Origin: UBA3064 sp016868095
GTDB taxonomy: Bacteria > Pseudomonadota > Gammaproteobacteria > Burkholderiales > Burkholderiaceae_E
DNA: 31,499 bases
NCBI GenBank assembly: GCA_041175665.1
Contig: JBEDEM010000033.1
Location: forward strand, 1-31,499
Reading direction: 5' to 3'
The stretch's first letter is position 1. Every line of letters begins with the position of its first letter. Of this stretch, positions 1 through 7,714 are shown piece by piece. Both the position numbers and the translations under genes were made by a program. The notes below the pieces were generated by a model. It had not been told where the DNA came from, searched no databases, and saw nothing but the letters and a program-made list of their open reading frames with translations.

Positions 1-208
1 CGGCGAAAAGCAACCCTATGATCCACGCATCCATTTTGTCTTGATCAACGAGGCCTACAAGGCTGCAAATCCGGGCAATCACGCCCTGGCGACATGGCTC
101 GACGATCAGTTGGCGATTTTTGATGGGATTTATAGCGCTAATCGTCCGCGCTATATTGACGGCTACAAAGCCTTAAAGGCAGCGATTAAGCCCTGGGCTG
201 GCCAATAG
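1..208 (+). CDS. C-terminal fragment of an unidentified protein (5' truncated by window edge)
   Basis: An open frame enters from the left edge in the second reading frame and ends at TAG (206-208), giving 68 visible residues. The peptide is soluble-looking, rich in Ala, Tyr and Asp, and ends in PWAGQ. No membrane segment, catalytic motif or repeat is visible, and I do not recognise the family. Codon use matches the neighbouring genes, and a perfect palindrome downstream (262-277) could end its transcript. It converges on the aldehyde dehydrogenase gene. A role in the catabolic block beyond it is possible from position alone, but no function is assigned. Confidence 0.6.
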   Translation, partial: GEKQPYDPRIHFVLINEAYKAANPGNHALATWLDDQLAIFDGIYSANRPRYIDGYKALKAAIKPWAGQ

Positions 209-261
209 CTTGGTTTGGTTGAGCCCTGGCTTTAAGGGCAATCGTACGCACAACCGTCCCA

Positions 262-277
262 GCGCTCCATGGAGCGC
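262..277. terminator. Perfect 16-bp palindrome, possible bidirectional terminator
   Basis: GCGCTCCATGGAGCGC is a perfect palindrome. Beyond one A/G mismatch the stem can extend by three C-G pairs (258-260 with 279-281). It lies between two convergent genes, where a shared terminator is expected. Only a weak T-rich stretch (CTTGTTT) follows on the plus strand, so intrinsic termination is not certain. A dimeric regulator site is the alternative. Confidence 0.4.
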
Positions 278-334
278 GGGGCTTGTTTCAAAGCGGTCTA
301 TGCAGACCAAGCTGAAATGCCTTTGGGTGGGGAC

Positions 335-534
335 TTAATCCATTTGAGTCACGAATTTGGTGTTTAAGTAGCCATCGAAGGTTTCAAAGCCACCCTCGCT
401 ACCAATACCGCTCTCCTTAATCCCGCCAAAGGGTGTTTCGGCAAGCGCCTGACCAAAGTGGTTGATATTGACCATGCCCGCCTGTAAGCCGTTTTGCACA
501 GCGAGGGCGTGTCGTGTTTGGTGTTGGTTGTGAA
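335..534 (-). pseudogene. Displaced in-frame remainder of the aldehyde dehydrogenase
   Basis: On the minus strand, another frame running down to the TAA at 335-337 encodes the ending expected of an aldehyde dehydrogenase: RHALAVQNGLQAGMVNIN, then ETPFGGIKESG, then a Phe-Asp-Gly-Tyr-Leu tail. The distance from the start codon to this stop is 1481 bases, one short of 494 codons. One missing base (or two extra) therefore separates the halves. The switch lies around 505-534, because YAFTT is in the first frame and RHALA is already in the second. The restored protein would be about 493 residues, normal for the family. Confidence 0.8.
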
Positions 535-1815
535 TGCATATGATGAAAGACCATAAGGCAGCGAATTGGCCCTTGCCAGCACTTCATCGACATCCTTAAA
601 GGGCACACAAGGTGCAATCGGTCCGAAAGGCTCCGATGTCATCACCATCGAGTCATCTGGCACGTTGGTGAGCACGGTTGGCGCGAAAAAGTTGCCCTCA
701 CCACCGAGCGCCTCACCACCTACCTCAATGCGGCCACCACGCGCCTTTGCATCCTCAACAAACTTCAGCATGGCAGGCATACGACGCAAATGCGCCAGAG
801 GCCCCATCTTGGTGTCGGCTGCCAGACCATCGCCGACCTTGACTGCCTTGGTCTTTTCGATAAAGCGGGCCACAAAACGGTCGTAGGCCTGTTGCTGAAT
901 GTAAAAGCGGGTCGGTGACACGCAAACCTGCCCCGCGTTACGGAACTTAAAAGCCACAAGCATATCGGCCGCGCGTTCGACTTCGGCGTCGTCAAAAACA
1001 ATGACCGGTGAGTGACCGCCGAGTTCCATCGTCACACGCTTCATATGTGCACCGGCAAGCGCTGCCAACTGCTTGCCAACCGGGACCGATCCGGTAAACG
1101 ATACCTTTTGAACGATCGGCGAGCGGATTAAGTAATCCGAGATTTCGGCTGGCACGCCCCAGACCACATTCAAGACCCCCGGGGGCAGCCCCGCATCGTG
1201 AAACATGCGCGCAATCGCAACCACAGCACTTGGCGCATCTTCGGGACCTTTAATGATGATGGTGCAACCCGCGCCAATCGCCGCAGCAATCTTGCGAATC
1301 GCCTGGTTATAGGGAAAGTTCCAAGGCGTAAAGGCTGCACAAACGCCAATCGGCTCACGCAATACCATCTGCCGCACATTGGGTAAGCGAGGTGGAATCA
1401 CCCGCCCATAAATCCGGCGACACTCTTCGGCGTGCCATTCACAGTGCTCCGAACAACTCACGACCTCGCCGATGGCTTCGGCCAGGGGTTTGCCCATATC
1501 GAGCGTGATGTTGCGGCCAATGTCTTTGGAGCGCTCACGCGTCAGTTCGGCGACTTTTCTGAGGATGCGGCTTCTCTCGAGGGGCGAGCTCTTTTTCCAG
1601 CTCTCAAAAGCCTTTTGCGCGCTTTGCAAGGCTCGGTCGAGGTCCTCCTTGCTTGCATGGGGCAGCTTGCCAATGACTCGGCCATTGGCCGGATTGACCA
1701 CATCTTGCTCTTTGCGCCCACCTCCGGCGATGAATTCGCCATTGATGTAAAGGCAAAGCTGCTCATAGGCGGCATCGCCCACTGCGGATTGTTCGGATTT
1801 GTTGGCAGTATTCAT
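364..1815 (-). CDS. NAD(P)-dependent aldehyde dehydrogenase, C-terminus out of frame
   Basis: This is an ALDH-superfamily enzyme resembling succinate-semialdehyde or aromatic aldehyde dehydrogenases, which oxidise an aldehyde to its acid with NAD(P)+. Visible residues are the catalytic Asn in PWNFPYN (about 166), cofactor-binding Lys in IIIKGPED (about 189), FTGS (240-243), general base Glu264 in ELGGHSP and nucleophile Cys298 in GQVCVSP. The start at 1815 is supported by GGGAGA seven bases upstream. After about residue 428 (SYAFTT) the reading frame no longer resembles the family, and the expected ending lies in another frame downstream to 335 (separate entry). As read, the product lacks the proper C-terminal oligomerisation strand. 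A true mutation or an assembly error are both possible. It is divergent from sthA, with a 145-bp gap. Confidence 0.85.
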   Translation of the reverse strand: MNTANKSEQSAVGDAAYEQLCLYINGEFIAGGGRKEQDVVNPANGRVIGKLPHASKEDLDRALQSAQKAFESWKKSSPLERSRILRKVAELTRERSKDIGRNITLDMGKPLAEAIGEVVSCSEHCEWHAEECRRIYGRVIPPRLPNVRQMVLREPIGVCAAFTPWNFPYNQAIRKIAAAIGAGCTIIIKGPEDAPSAVVAIARMFHDAGLPPGVLNVVWGVPAEISDYLIRSPIVQKVSFTGSVPVGKQLAALAGAHMKRVTMELGGHSPVIVFDDAEVERAADMLVAFKFRNAGQVCVSPTRFYIQQQAYDRFVARFIEKTKAVKVGDGLAADTKMGPLAHLRRMPAMLKFVEDAKARGGRIEVGGEALGGEGNFFAPTVLTNVPDDSMVMTSEPFGPIAPCVPFKDVDEVLARANSLPYGLSSYAFTTNTKHDTPSLCKTAYRRAWSISTTLVRRLPKHPLAGLRRAVLVARVALKPSMAT

Positions 1816-1960
1816 TGGGTCATCTCCCTGGGTTCATACGTTTGCATGTTTACAAAGCACAAGCGCTGTGACTAAGATCGGCGGCGCTCGCGCATGCGCA
1901 AATGCACCGCGCGCCTAGCCGGCTCTAACGCAACTATACGACTCTTGGGAGAAAACAGTC

Positions 1961-3430
1961 ATGGACTCGAAGGCAGAATCAGCCGTCAAAGCGGCAAGCA
2001 AGACCACCAAAGCGGTAAAAAAATCAGATTACGACTACGACTTGGTGGTGATCGGCTCGGGTCCATCGGGTCAGCGCGCTGCGATTCAGGCAGCCAAGAT
2101 CGGCAAGCGCGCTGCAGTGATTGAGCGTGCAAGAGCGGTTGGCGGCGTTTGCGTTAATACTGGCACCATCCCTTCAAAAACCTTTCGCGAAGCAGTCATG
2201 CACTTATCCGGATTTCGCGAGCGCGGCATTTACGGCTCGTCATATCGGGTGAAACAAGACATCAGCATCGATGACTTGCTTTATCGCGTACAACAAGTGG
2301 TTCGTTCTGAAATCGATGTGATCCGTAACCAAATGACGCGTAACCGCGTCGAACTCATCGAATCAACGGCGCGTTTTGTTGATCCGCACACCATCGAATT
2401 GCAATCGGCAACCGGCCATGGCCGCAGACAGATCACTGCCGAAAAAATCGTTATTGCATGCGGTACTGAGGCTGCTCGTGACAGCCATATTCCTTTTGAC
2501 GGGCAGCGGATTTTTACGAGCGACGATGTGCTTGGCCTGGAGTTCTTGCCACGATCGCTGATTGTCGTTGGCGCAGGCGTGATTGGCGTCGAATACGCCA
2601 CGATGTTTGCTGCGCTCGGCGTACGGGTCACGATTGTTGATAAACGCCCCACCCTGCTGCCATTCCTCGATCACGAGATTTCAGCAGCGCTCACCTATGT
2701 CGTGCAGCAAAGCAACGTCACCATGCGCCTTGGCGAAGAGGTTGCCGAAATCCATATGCTTCAAGGTGTTTCAAAGCCCGTGGAAGTTCGCCTCAAGAGC
2801 GGAAAGATTCTTCACGCAGAGGCCACGCTTTACTCAATCGGCCGGGTCGGGGCAACGGGCAGACTCGATATCGACAAAGCTGGCGTGCAAAAGGATGACC
2901 GTGAACGCATTCCAGTAAACGAGCACTTCCAAAGCAACGTCGAGCATATTTATGCTGTGGGCGATGTGATCGGCTTTCCCTCGCTCGCTTCAACATCCTA
3001 TGAGCAAGGGCGTGCAGCAAGCCGTCACGCCTTTGGTTTGCGTGTGGACCATGAAGGGGGTATAGGACTATTTCCCTACGGTATTTATACCGTTCCTGAA
3101 ATATCAACGATCGGAAAAAATGAAGACGAACTCACGGCCGCAGGCATTCCCTATGAAATCGGCAAGGCCAATTATCGCGAGATTTCTCGCGGCCAGATCA
3201 TTGGCGACCGTACCGGTATGTTGAAAATTATTTTCAGCCCCGACACGAAAAAATTGCTCGGTGTGCACATCATGGGTGAAGGCGCAAGTGAACTGATTCA
3301 CATTGGCCAAACATTAATGGCCCATAACGGGTCGATCGATTACTTTGCTGACGCTGTGTTTAACTTCCCGACGCTGGCTGAGTGCTACAAAACCGCAGCC
3401 CTCGATGGTTTAAATCGCCTATCCGTTTAA
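1961..3430 (+). CDS. sthA: Soluble pyridine nucleotide transhydrogenase (Si-specific)
   Basis: This flavoprotein transfers reducing equivalents between NADPH and NAD+ in the cytoplasm and usually drains excess NADPH. The FAD-binding GSGPSG is at 32-37, and a second nucleotide-binding GAGVIG follows in mid-protein. The motif CVNTGTIPSK keeps the first cysteine (64) but has Thr69 where dihydrolipoamide dehydrogenases have the second redox Cys. That is the hallmark of SthA rather than Lpd, as is the C-terminal GEGASELIHIGQ. It has a Lys/Ala-rich N-terminal extension of about 25 residues. GGGAGA eight bases upstream supports the ATG. The neighbours are several dehydrogenases and an NADPH-type monooxygenase, so cofactor balancing for that block is a reasonable inference. 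An AT-rich dyad separates it from the next gene. Confidence 0.92.
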   Translation: MDSKAESAVKAASKTTKAVKKSDYDYDLVVIGSGPSGQRAAIQAAKIGKRAAVIERARAVGGVCVNTGTIPSKTFREAVMHLSGFRERGIYGSSYRVKQDISIDDLLYRVQQVVRSEIDVIRNQMTRNRVELIESTARFVDPHTIELQSATGHGRRQITAEKIVIACGTEAARDSHIPFDGQRIFTSDDVLGLEFLPRSLIVVGAGVIGVEYATMFAALGVRVTIVDKRPTLLPFLDHEISAALTYVVQQSNVTMRLGEEVAEIHMLQGVSKPVEVRLKSGKILHAEATLYSIGRVGATGRLDIDKAGVQKDDRERIPVNEHFQSNVEHIYAVGDVIGFPSLASTSYEQGRAASRHAFGLRVDHEGGIGLFPYGIYTVPEISTIGKNEDELTAAGIPYEIGKANYREISRGQIIGDRTGMLKIIFSPDTKKLLGVHIMGEGASELIHIGQTLMAHNGSIDYFADAVFNFPTLAECYKTAALDGLNRLSV

Positions 3431-3434
3431 TACC

Positions 3435-3451
3435 GTTATTATAACAATAAC
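3435..3451. promoter_or_regulatory. AT-rich inverted repeat between sthA and the SDR gene
   Basis: GTTATT (3435-3440) and AATAAC (3446-3451) form a 6-bp inverted repeat around ATAAC, just after the sthA stop and 27 bases before the next ATG. It is too AT-rich for a strong terminator hairpin, so an operator or chance are the options. Support is the symmetry alone. Confidence 0.25.
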
Positions 3452-3478
3452 TTACCCATCGAATCGAGGAGAATCACT

Positions 3479-4258
3479 ATGGGCCAGGCAGTTTTTGATT
3501 TCAGCGGCACCACCACCGTCATTACAGGCGGCGCAAGCGGCATCGGTTTAACCTGTGCCGAACTCATTGCCAAGTGCGGCGGCGACGTGGTTGTTTCGGC
3601 GAGCCGTCGCCCCGACAAAACCGAAAAGGCGCTTGATCGCATCCGCGCCGCATCGGGAGGCAAGTCGATTAACGTCGCAGCCTTCCCCTGCGAGGTTGGG
3701 ACCGAAGCGTCGGTTGCTTCGTTTTTCGAGCACATCACCAAGGCTGGCATTCGCATCGACTACCTGATCCATAGTGCTGGTGTTTCGCCAAACACCGACT
3801 TTTTCGATCAAACCCAGGACGAATGGGATACGGTTCACAACACCAACACGACCGGCGCTTTTCTTGTTACCAAGCATGCGGCACTGGCTATGAAGCACAA
3901 CCCGGTGCGTGGTGACTTCAGAGGCAAGATTTTGCTGGTTACTTCCACCAATGGCATCAATAGCCAGGATCCGGTGTCTGCCCACTATGACTCATCAAAG
4001 GCGGCTGCCAACATGCTTGTCCGAACCGCCGCTGAGCATTTGTCCGAATCGCAAATTTGCGTCAACGCGCTTGCGCCGGGATGGATCAATACCGACTTGA
4101 ATGCAACGCTGCCGCCCGATGTACGCGAAAAAGAGTCGGCCAAGATTTGGATGAAACGCTGGGCTGAACCCGAAGAGATGGCGCGTTGCGCAGCCCATTT
4201 GCTCACCATGCCTTACCTGATGGGCCAGGTTGTCATGGCCGACGGGGGCTATCGATGA
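3479..4258 (+). CDS. Short-chain dehydrogenase/reductase (classical SDR)
   Basis: This is a 259-residue NAD(P)-dependent oxidoreductase. The glycine-rich cofactor site TGGASGIG is at 16-23, the catalytic serine is near 156 (VTSTNG), and the YxxxK pair is Y170/K174 in HYDSSK. The usual NNAG segment reads HSAG. The ending VVMADGGYR is typical of SDRs that oxidise secondary alcohols or reduce ketones or 3-oxo compounds. GAGGAGA six bases upstream supports the start. Its TGA overlaps the ATG of the zinc alcohol dehydrogenase (ATGA), so the two are translationally coupled and probably act on linked substrates. Substrate is not determinable. A secondary-alcohol dehydrogenase feeding the nearby Baeyer-Villiger monooxygenase is one inference, and a sugar or polyol dehydrogenase is an alternative. 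Confidence 0.88.
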   Translation: MGQAVFDFSGTTTVITGGASGIGLTCAELIAKCGGDVVVSASRRPDKTEKALDRIRAASGGKSINVAAFPCEVGTEASVASFFEHITKAGIRIDYLIHSAGVSPNTDFFDQTQDEWDTVHNTNTTGAFLVTKHAALAMKHNPVRGDFRGKILLVTSTNGINSQDPVSAHYDSSKAAANMLVRTAAEHLSESQICVNALAPGWINTDLNATLPPDVREKESAKIWMKRWAEPEEMARCAAHLLTMPYLMGQVVMADGGYR

Positions 4259-5307
4259 AAGGCGTTGTATTTTGCGGCAATCGCAAGATCGAATTGATGG
4301 AGTTTCCCGACCCAACACCTGGGCCGGGTGAGGTCGTGCTTGAAATCAAAGCTTCGGGCATGTGCGGCTCGGACCTGAAGTTTTATCGGGCTGCCGGTGG
4401 CGCCGCCTCGCTGGGTTTGGGTAATGTCCCCTTCCCCTTAATTGGTGGCCACGAACCTTGCGGCGTGGTGGCGGCAGTAGGCCCTGGCGTGTCGCCTGCC
4501 ATGGCTCGCGAAGGCATGCGGGTCATGCAGCATCACTATCGCGGCTGTGGCGTTTGCGACCATTGCTCAACGGGCTGGATGCAGCTTTGCGTGGATGGTG
4601 TCGCCGAGGTCTACGGTGCCACAGGCCACGGTGCCCATGCGCGCTACATGAAGTGCCCTGCGCGCACCCTCGTACCACTGCCCGATGCCTTGAGCTTTAA
4701 AGCGGGTGCTGCGATTTCTTGCGGAACGGGAACAGCTTGGGGCGCTTTGCAACGCCTGCAACTCACCGGTGATCAAACGATTGCAGTCTTTGGGCAAGGC
4801 CCTGTTGGTCTTTCGGTCACATTGCTGGCTGCTGAAATGGGCGCCCGGGTAATCGCACTCGATACCAGTCAAGAACGACTCGATCGTGCGAAGGCCTTTG
4901 GTGCGGATATCTTGATCAATCCAGCCGAAGTTGATGATGTGGTGAGCGCAATTCGCGATCACACCCACGGCCGAGGGGCTCATGCCTCGGTTGACGCATC
5001 CTCATCGCCCAAAGCCCGCGCTCAGGCCGTTCGCTGCGTTCGCACCTGGGGCAAGGCTTGCTTTGTGGGCGAAGGCGATAGCGTCACGCTTGATGTGAGT
5101 CCCGATTTGCTCCGCCGCCAGGTCACGCTCATCGGTTCATGGACTTTTTCCACAGTGGGCCAGGCCGCCTGTGCCGAGTATGTGGCAGACAGAGGCGTTG
5201 ATCTCGATCAACTTTTTACCCATCGCTGGACGCTTGATCAGGCGCCTGAAGCTTATGCACTCTTCGATCAGCAAACCACCGGTAAAGGTGTGTTCGAACC
5301 GGCCTAA
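4255..5307 (+). CDS. Zinc-dependent alcohol dehydrogenase (MDR family)
   Basis: This is a 350-residue medium-chain dehydrogenase. Catalytic zinc ligands are visible as C37 (MCGSD) and H66-E67 (GHE). The structural zinc lobe has four cysteines at 98, 101, 104 and 112. The Rossmann motif GQGPVG is followed by a strand ending in Asp (VIALD), which suggests preference for NAD+ over NADP+. The start at 4255 overlaps the preceding stop as ATGA and gives a family-normal N-terminus; a longer upstream extension in the same frame would run inside the SDR gene. Family relatives act on polyols, threonine or long-chain alcohols, and the substrate here is unknown. It forms a two-gene unit with the SDR and ends 39 bases from a convergent reductase gene. 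Confidence 0.9.
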   Translation: MKGVVFCGNRKIELMEFPDPTPGPGEVVLEIKASGMCGSDLKFYRAAGGAASLGLGNVPFPLIGGHEPCGVVAAVGPGVSPAMAREGMRVMQHHYRGCGVCDHCSTGWMQLCVDGVAEVYGATGHGAHARYMKCPARTLVPLPDALSFKAGAAISCGTGTAWGALQRLQLTGDQTIAVFGQGPVGLSVTLLAAEMGARVIALDTSQERLDRAKAFGADILINPAEVDDVVSAIRDHTHGRGAHASVDASSSPKARAQAVRCVRTWGKACFVGEGDSVTLDVSPDLLRRQVTLIGSWTFSTVGQAACAEYVADRGVDLDQLFTHRWTLDQAPEAYALFDQQTTGKGVFEPA

Positions 5308-5346
5308 GACGCGGGTCAAAAACCTAGCGAACGTTCAGTAAGTCAT

Positions 5347-6525
5347 TTAGCCTCCATGAAACGCATCGACTCCCCAGGTCGATGCCTTCACCTCGGGCAC
5401 TGTTGCTGCCCGTCGCTCGAGCCAGTACTGATAAGCTGGAGGCAGCATAGTGAACTTGGGATCAACCCCAAGCTTTTGTGCGGCGTCGACCGCCCAATTC
5501 GGGTTGTATAACAATTCCCGAGCCAAAGCGATCAAATCAGCCTGACCCGATTGCAGAATTGCCTCGGCTTGTGTTGCGTGGACAATGAGTCCAACCGCCA
5601 TCGTGAGCAGACCCGCATCGCGCTTGATCTGTTCGGCATAAGGGACCTGATAACCATAGGCTGGCTTGGCGGCCCCAGAAGGCGGCTTTCCAAGGATGCC
5701 GCCAGCACTGCAATCGATCGCATCAACCCCAAGACGCTTGAGTTCGCGCGCAAGCACCACACTTTGCTCCGGACCCCAGCCCGCATCGTCTTGGACCGAC
5801 AAACGCATGAACAAGGGCTTTGCGGCTGGCCAGCGCGCACGGACCGCTTCGGCAACCTCAAGCGCAAAGCGCATCCGTTTGGACTCAGTGCCGCCGTATG
5901 CATCTTGACGCTGGTTGGCAAGCGGCGACAAAAATTCATGGATCAAAAAACCATGCGCGCCATGCAACTCGATCATGTCAAAACCGGCTCGATCGGCTCG
6001 TTCGGCTGCTTGGGCGAATTGCTCGACCACCGAAGCGATTTCGTCGATACCGAGTGCACGTGGCACCGGCCAACCCTCATCGGCAGCAAGAGCGCTCGGG
6101 GCCACTAATTCCCAGTCATCCCAATCCTTGACCGAGCGCGCGGTATCGCTATCGGCAGCAATCGGTCGCCCGCCTTCCCAAGGACGCATGCAACGCGCCT
6201 TGCGCCCTGAGTGGCCTAGCTGAATGCCAGCCTTTGCGCCGCAGTGCTGAATAAAGCCTGCCATGCGTGCAAGCCCTGGAATAAAGCAATCGTCCCAAAG
6301 GCCCAAGTCGCCGACCGTGCCACAACCACGGCGCTCAACCTTGGTCGACTCCATCATGACAAGGCCAACCCCACCGGCGGCAAAACGTCCGGCATTCATC
6401 AAATGCCAGTCATTGGCAAAACCGTCTACGCCAGCGTATTGGTGCATGGGTGCCACAACCACCCGATTGGGAAGTTCGCAATCACGAATCTTTAAGGTGC
6501 TAAAAAGTTTTACTGAATTTTCCAT
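5347..6525 (-). CDS. NADH:flavin oxidoreductase, old yellow enzyme family (YqjM/NamA-like)
   Basis: This 392-residue FMN enzyme is predicted to reduce activated C=C bonds of enones or related compounds with NAD(P)H. The TIM-barrel motifs are clear: APMHQY near the N-terminus, QLGHSGRKA, the substrate-binding HxxH pair H188/H191 (ELHGAHG), EFLSPLANQR and a phosphate-binding region near the C-terminus. In characterised YqjM-type enzymes the position of H28 is a cysteine that tunes the flavin, and here it is histidine. No good ribosome-binding site precedes the ATG at 6525, but the N-terminus fits the family. It lies downstream of a 3-hydroxyisobutyrate-dehydrogenase-like gene on the same strand with a 56-bp gap, so co-transcription is possible. 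Confidence 0.88.
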   Translation of the reverse strand: MENSVKLFSTLKIRDCELPNRVVVAPMHQYAGVDGFANDWHLMNAGRFAAGGVGLVMMESTKVERRGCGTVGDLGLWDDCFIPGLARMAGFIQHCGAKAGIQLGHSGRKARCMRPWEGGRPIAADSDTARSVKDWDDWELVAPSALAADEGWPVPRALGIDEIASVVEQFAQAAERADRAGFDMIELHGAHGFLIHEFLSPLANQRQDAYGGTESKRMRFALEVAEAVRARWPAAKPLFMRLSVQDDAGWGPEQSVVLARELKRLGVDAIDCSAGGILGKPPSGAAKPAYGYQVPYAEQIKRDAGLLTMAVGLIVHATQAEAILQSGQADLIALARELLYNPNWAVDAAQKLGVDPKFTMLPPAYQYWLERRAATVPEVKASTWGVDAFHGG

Positions 6526-6581
6526 TTACGTTCGGTTTTTTATTTGATGTAGCGATCCAATCATTGAATCAAAAAGATGGT

Positions 6582-7568
6582 TCAATCATAGGCACGAAGC
6601 AGGGCCTGGGTGCCACGACGCCCATAGCCTTGCGCCATCAAGCGATCGTACAAAGCCTTTGCTTGGGAAAGGCCTGGTAACGACAATTGCATGCGCTCGG
6701 CCTCCTCAAGCGCAATACTCATATCCTTAACGAAGTGTTCCATAAAAAAGCCCGGCTCAAAGTCACCGCGCAAGATCTTGGCACCCACCGTATTGAGCTG
6801 AAAACTTGCAGCGCCTCCACTCCCAATCGATTGCATGACCAAGCTGGGATCCAGACCGCTGCGGTTCATATAGGCGATCGCCTCACAAACACCCATGAGC
6901 GTGGAAGCGATCACGATTTGGTTACACATTTTTGCATGCTGACCGAAACCAGCAGGCCCTTGCAAAACGATTTGCTGACCCATACAAGCAAGCAAAGGCT
7001 GCGCCCTTTCAAAGGCAGCCGCTTGGCCGCCCACCATAATCGATAGCTTGGCCTGCCTTGCGCCGATATCTCCCCCAGAAACCGGAGCATCAAGACTGCT
7101 CAAGCCGAGCGCATCAGCCGCATCAGCGATCCGCCTTGCCAGGGCAGGACTTGAGGTTGTGAAATCGATGAGCAGACCGCCTTTGGGTATGGCTCCAAGT
7201 AGGCTTGCCCGATTCGGCGTATCCAGACCCATGTCACCCCAATAAAGCGACTCCACATCACTCGGATAGCCGAGCATGGTGCAAACCACATCGCACTGCG
7301 CAGCAAGCGATATGGGGTCGTCGTGCCACTGGGCACCAGCTTCGATCAAAGCCTGAGCCTTTGGTTTGCTGCGGTTGTACACATGCAGCGGGTAGCCTGC
7401 TTTTAACAAGTGGCCTGCCATGCTTTGGCCCATGATGCCGGTGCCAATCCACCCCACTTGAGGCAATGCTCGACGAAGGACCTTTGGGGCGGCGGACTGG
7501 CCTTCCAATGGCGTTGACGCTGTCGGCACCTGGGGTGCTTGATTAGTGGCTGGGGTTTCGACGCTCAT
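6582..7568 (-). CDS. 3-hydroxyisobutyrate dehydrogenase-like NAD(P)-binding oxidoreductase
   Basis: This is a beta-hydroxyacid dehydrogenase family protein, a group that oxidises 3-hydroxy acids or reduces semialdehydes. The N-terminal Rossmann motif GWIGTGIMG is present, followed by the substrate-site segment DAPVSGGDIGA and the catalytic lysine in GQHAKMCNQ. The ATG at 7568 has GGAG five bases before it. A start seven codons upstream (ATG ending at 7589) has only a weaker GGTGA and is the alternative. Either start leaves an unusual Pro/Gln/Thr-rich tail of 35-42 residues before the Rossmann fold, with no signal-peptide character. It is transcribed divergently from the Baeyer-Villiger monooxygenase, with a gap containing an inverted repeat. 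The substrate is unknown. Confidence 0.88.
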   Translation of the reverse strand: MSVETPATNQAPQVPTASTPLEGQSAAPKVLRRALPQVGWIGTGIMGQSMAGHLLKAGYPLHVYNRSKPKAQALIEAGAQWHDDPISLAAQCDVVCTMLGYPSDVESLYWGDMGLDTPNRASLLGAIPKGGLLIDFTTSSPALARRIADAADALGLSSLDAPVSGGDIGARQAKLSIMVGGQAAAFERAQPLLACMGQQIVLQGPAGFGQHAKMCNQIVIASTLMGVCEAIAYMNRSGLDPSLVMQSIGSGGAASFQLNTVGAKILRGDFEPGFFMEHFVKDMSIALEEAERMQLSLPGLSQAKALYDRLMAQGYGRRGTQALLRAYD

Positions 7569-7661
7569 CCTGGCTCCGTTTGCTTGCATTTCAAATTCAC
7601 CCGGTTTGCGACTTGCAGTCAGCTCGGGTGCGCTCTAGGCTGTGGTAAGAAACTACTTGAA

Positions 7662-7688
7662 GCACCACGCGTGTTGTCGGGGTGGTGC
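7662..7688. promoter_or_regulatory. Inverted repeat in the divergent promoter region (possible operator)
   Basis: GCACCAC (7662-7668) and GTGGTGC (7682-7688) are perfect inverted half-sites with 13 bases between them, so their centres are 20 bp apart (about two helical turns). The pair lies just upstream of the GTG start of the monooxygenase, between divergent genes. That fits binding of a dimeric regulator, but no regulator gene is in the window and no clear -35/-10 pair was found. Confidence 0.35.
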
Positions 7689-7714
7689 CCCAATCATGAA
7701 AGCTGGAGCATAGC

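Noticed and set aside
1432..1875. A 147-codon plus-strand reading frame opposite the aldehyde dehydrogenase.
   Set aside because: It is antisense to a gene with clear family motifs and its translation shows no recognisable domain.
1890..1899. GCGCATGCGC palindrome upstream of sthA as an operator.
   Set aside because: Only 10 bp in a GC-alternating stretch; not distinguishable from chance.
5551..6108. A 185-codon plus-strand frame opposite the old-yellow-enzyme gene.
   Set aside because: Shadow of a well-supported gene on the other strand, with biased composition and no motif.
7613..7641. TTGCAG and TAGGCT at 17-bp spacing as a sigma70 promoter for the monooxygenase.
   Set aside because: Both hexamers match the consensus poorly; not enough to claim.
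7696..7713. Six-codon reading frame (ATG to TAG) ending one base before the GTG start of the monooxygenase, as a leader peptide.
   Set aside because: It has no ribosome-binding site of its own and contains the SD used by the GTG start; such a short frame easily arises by chance.
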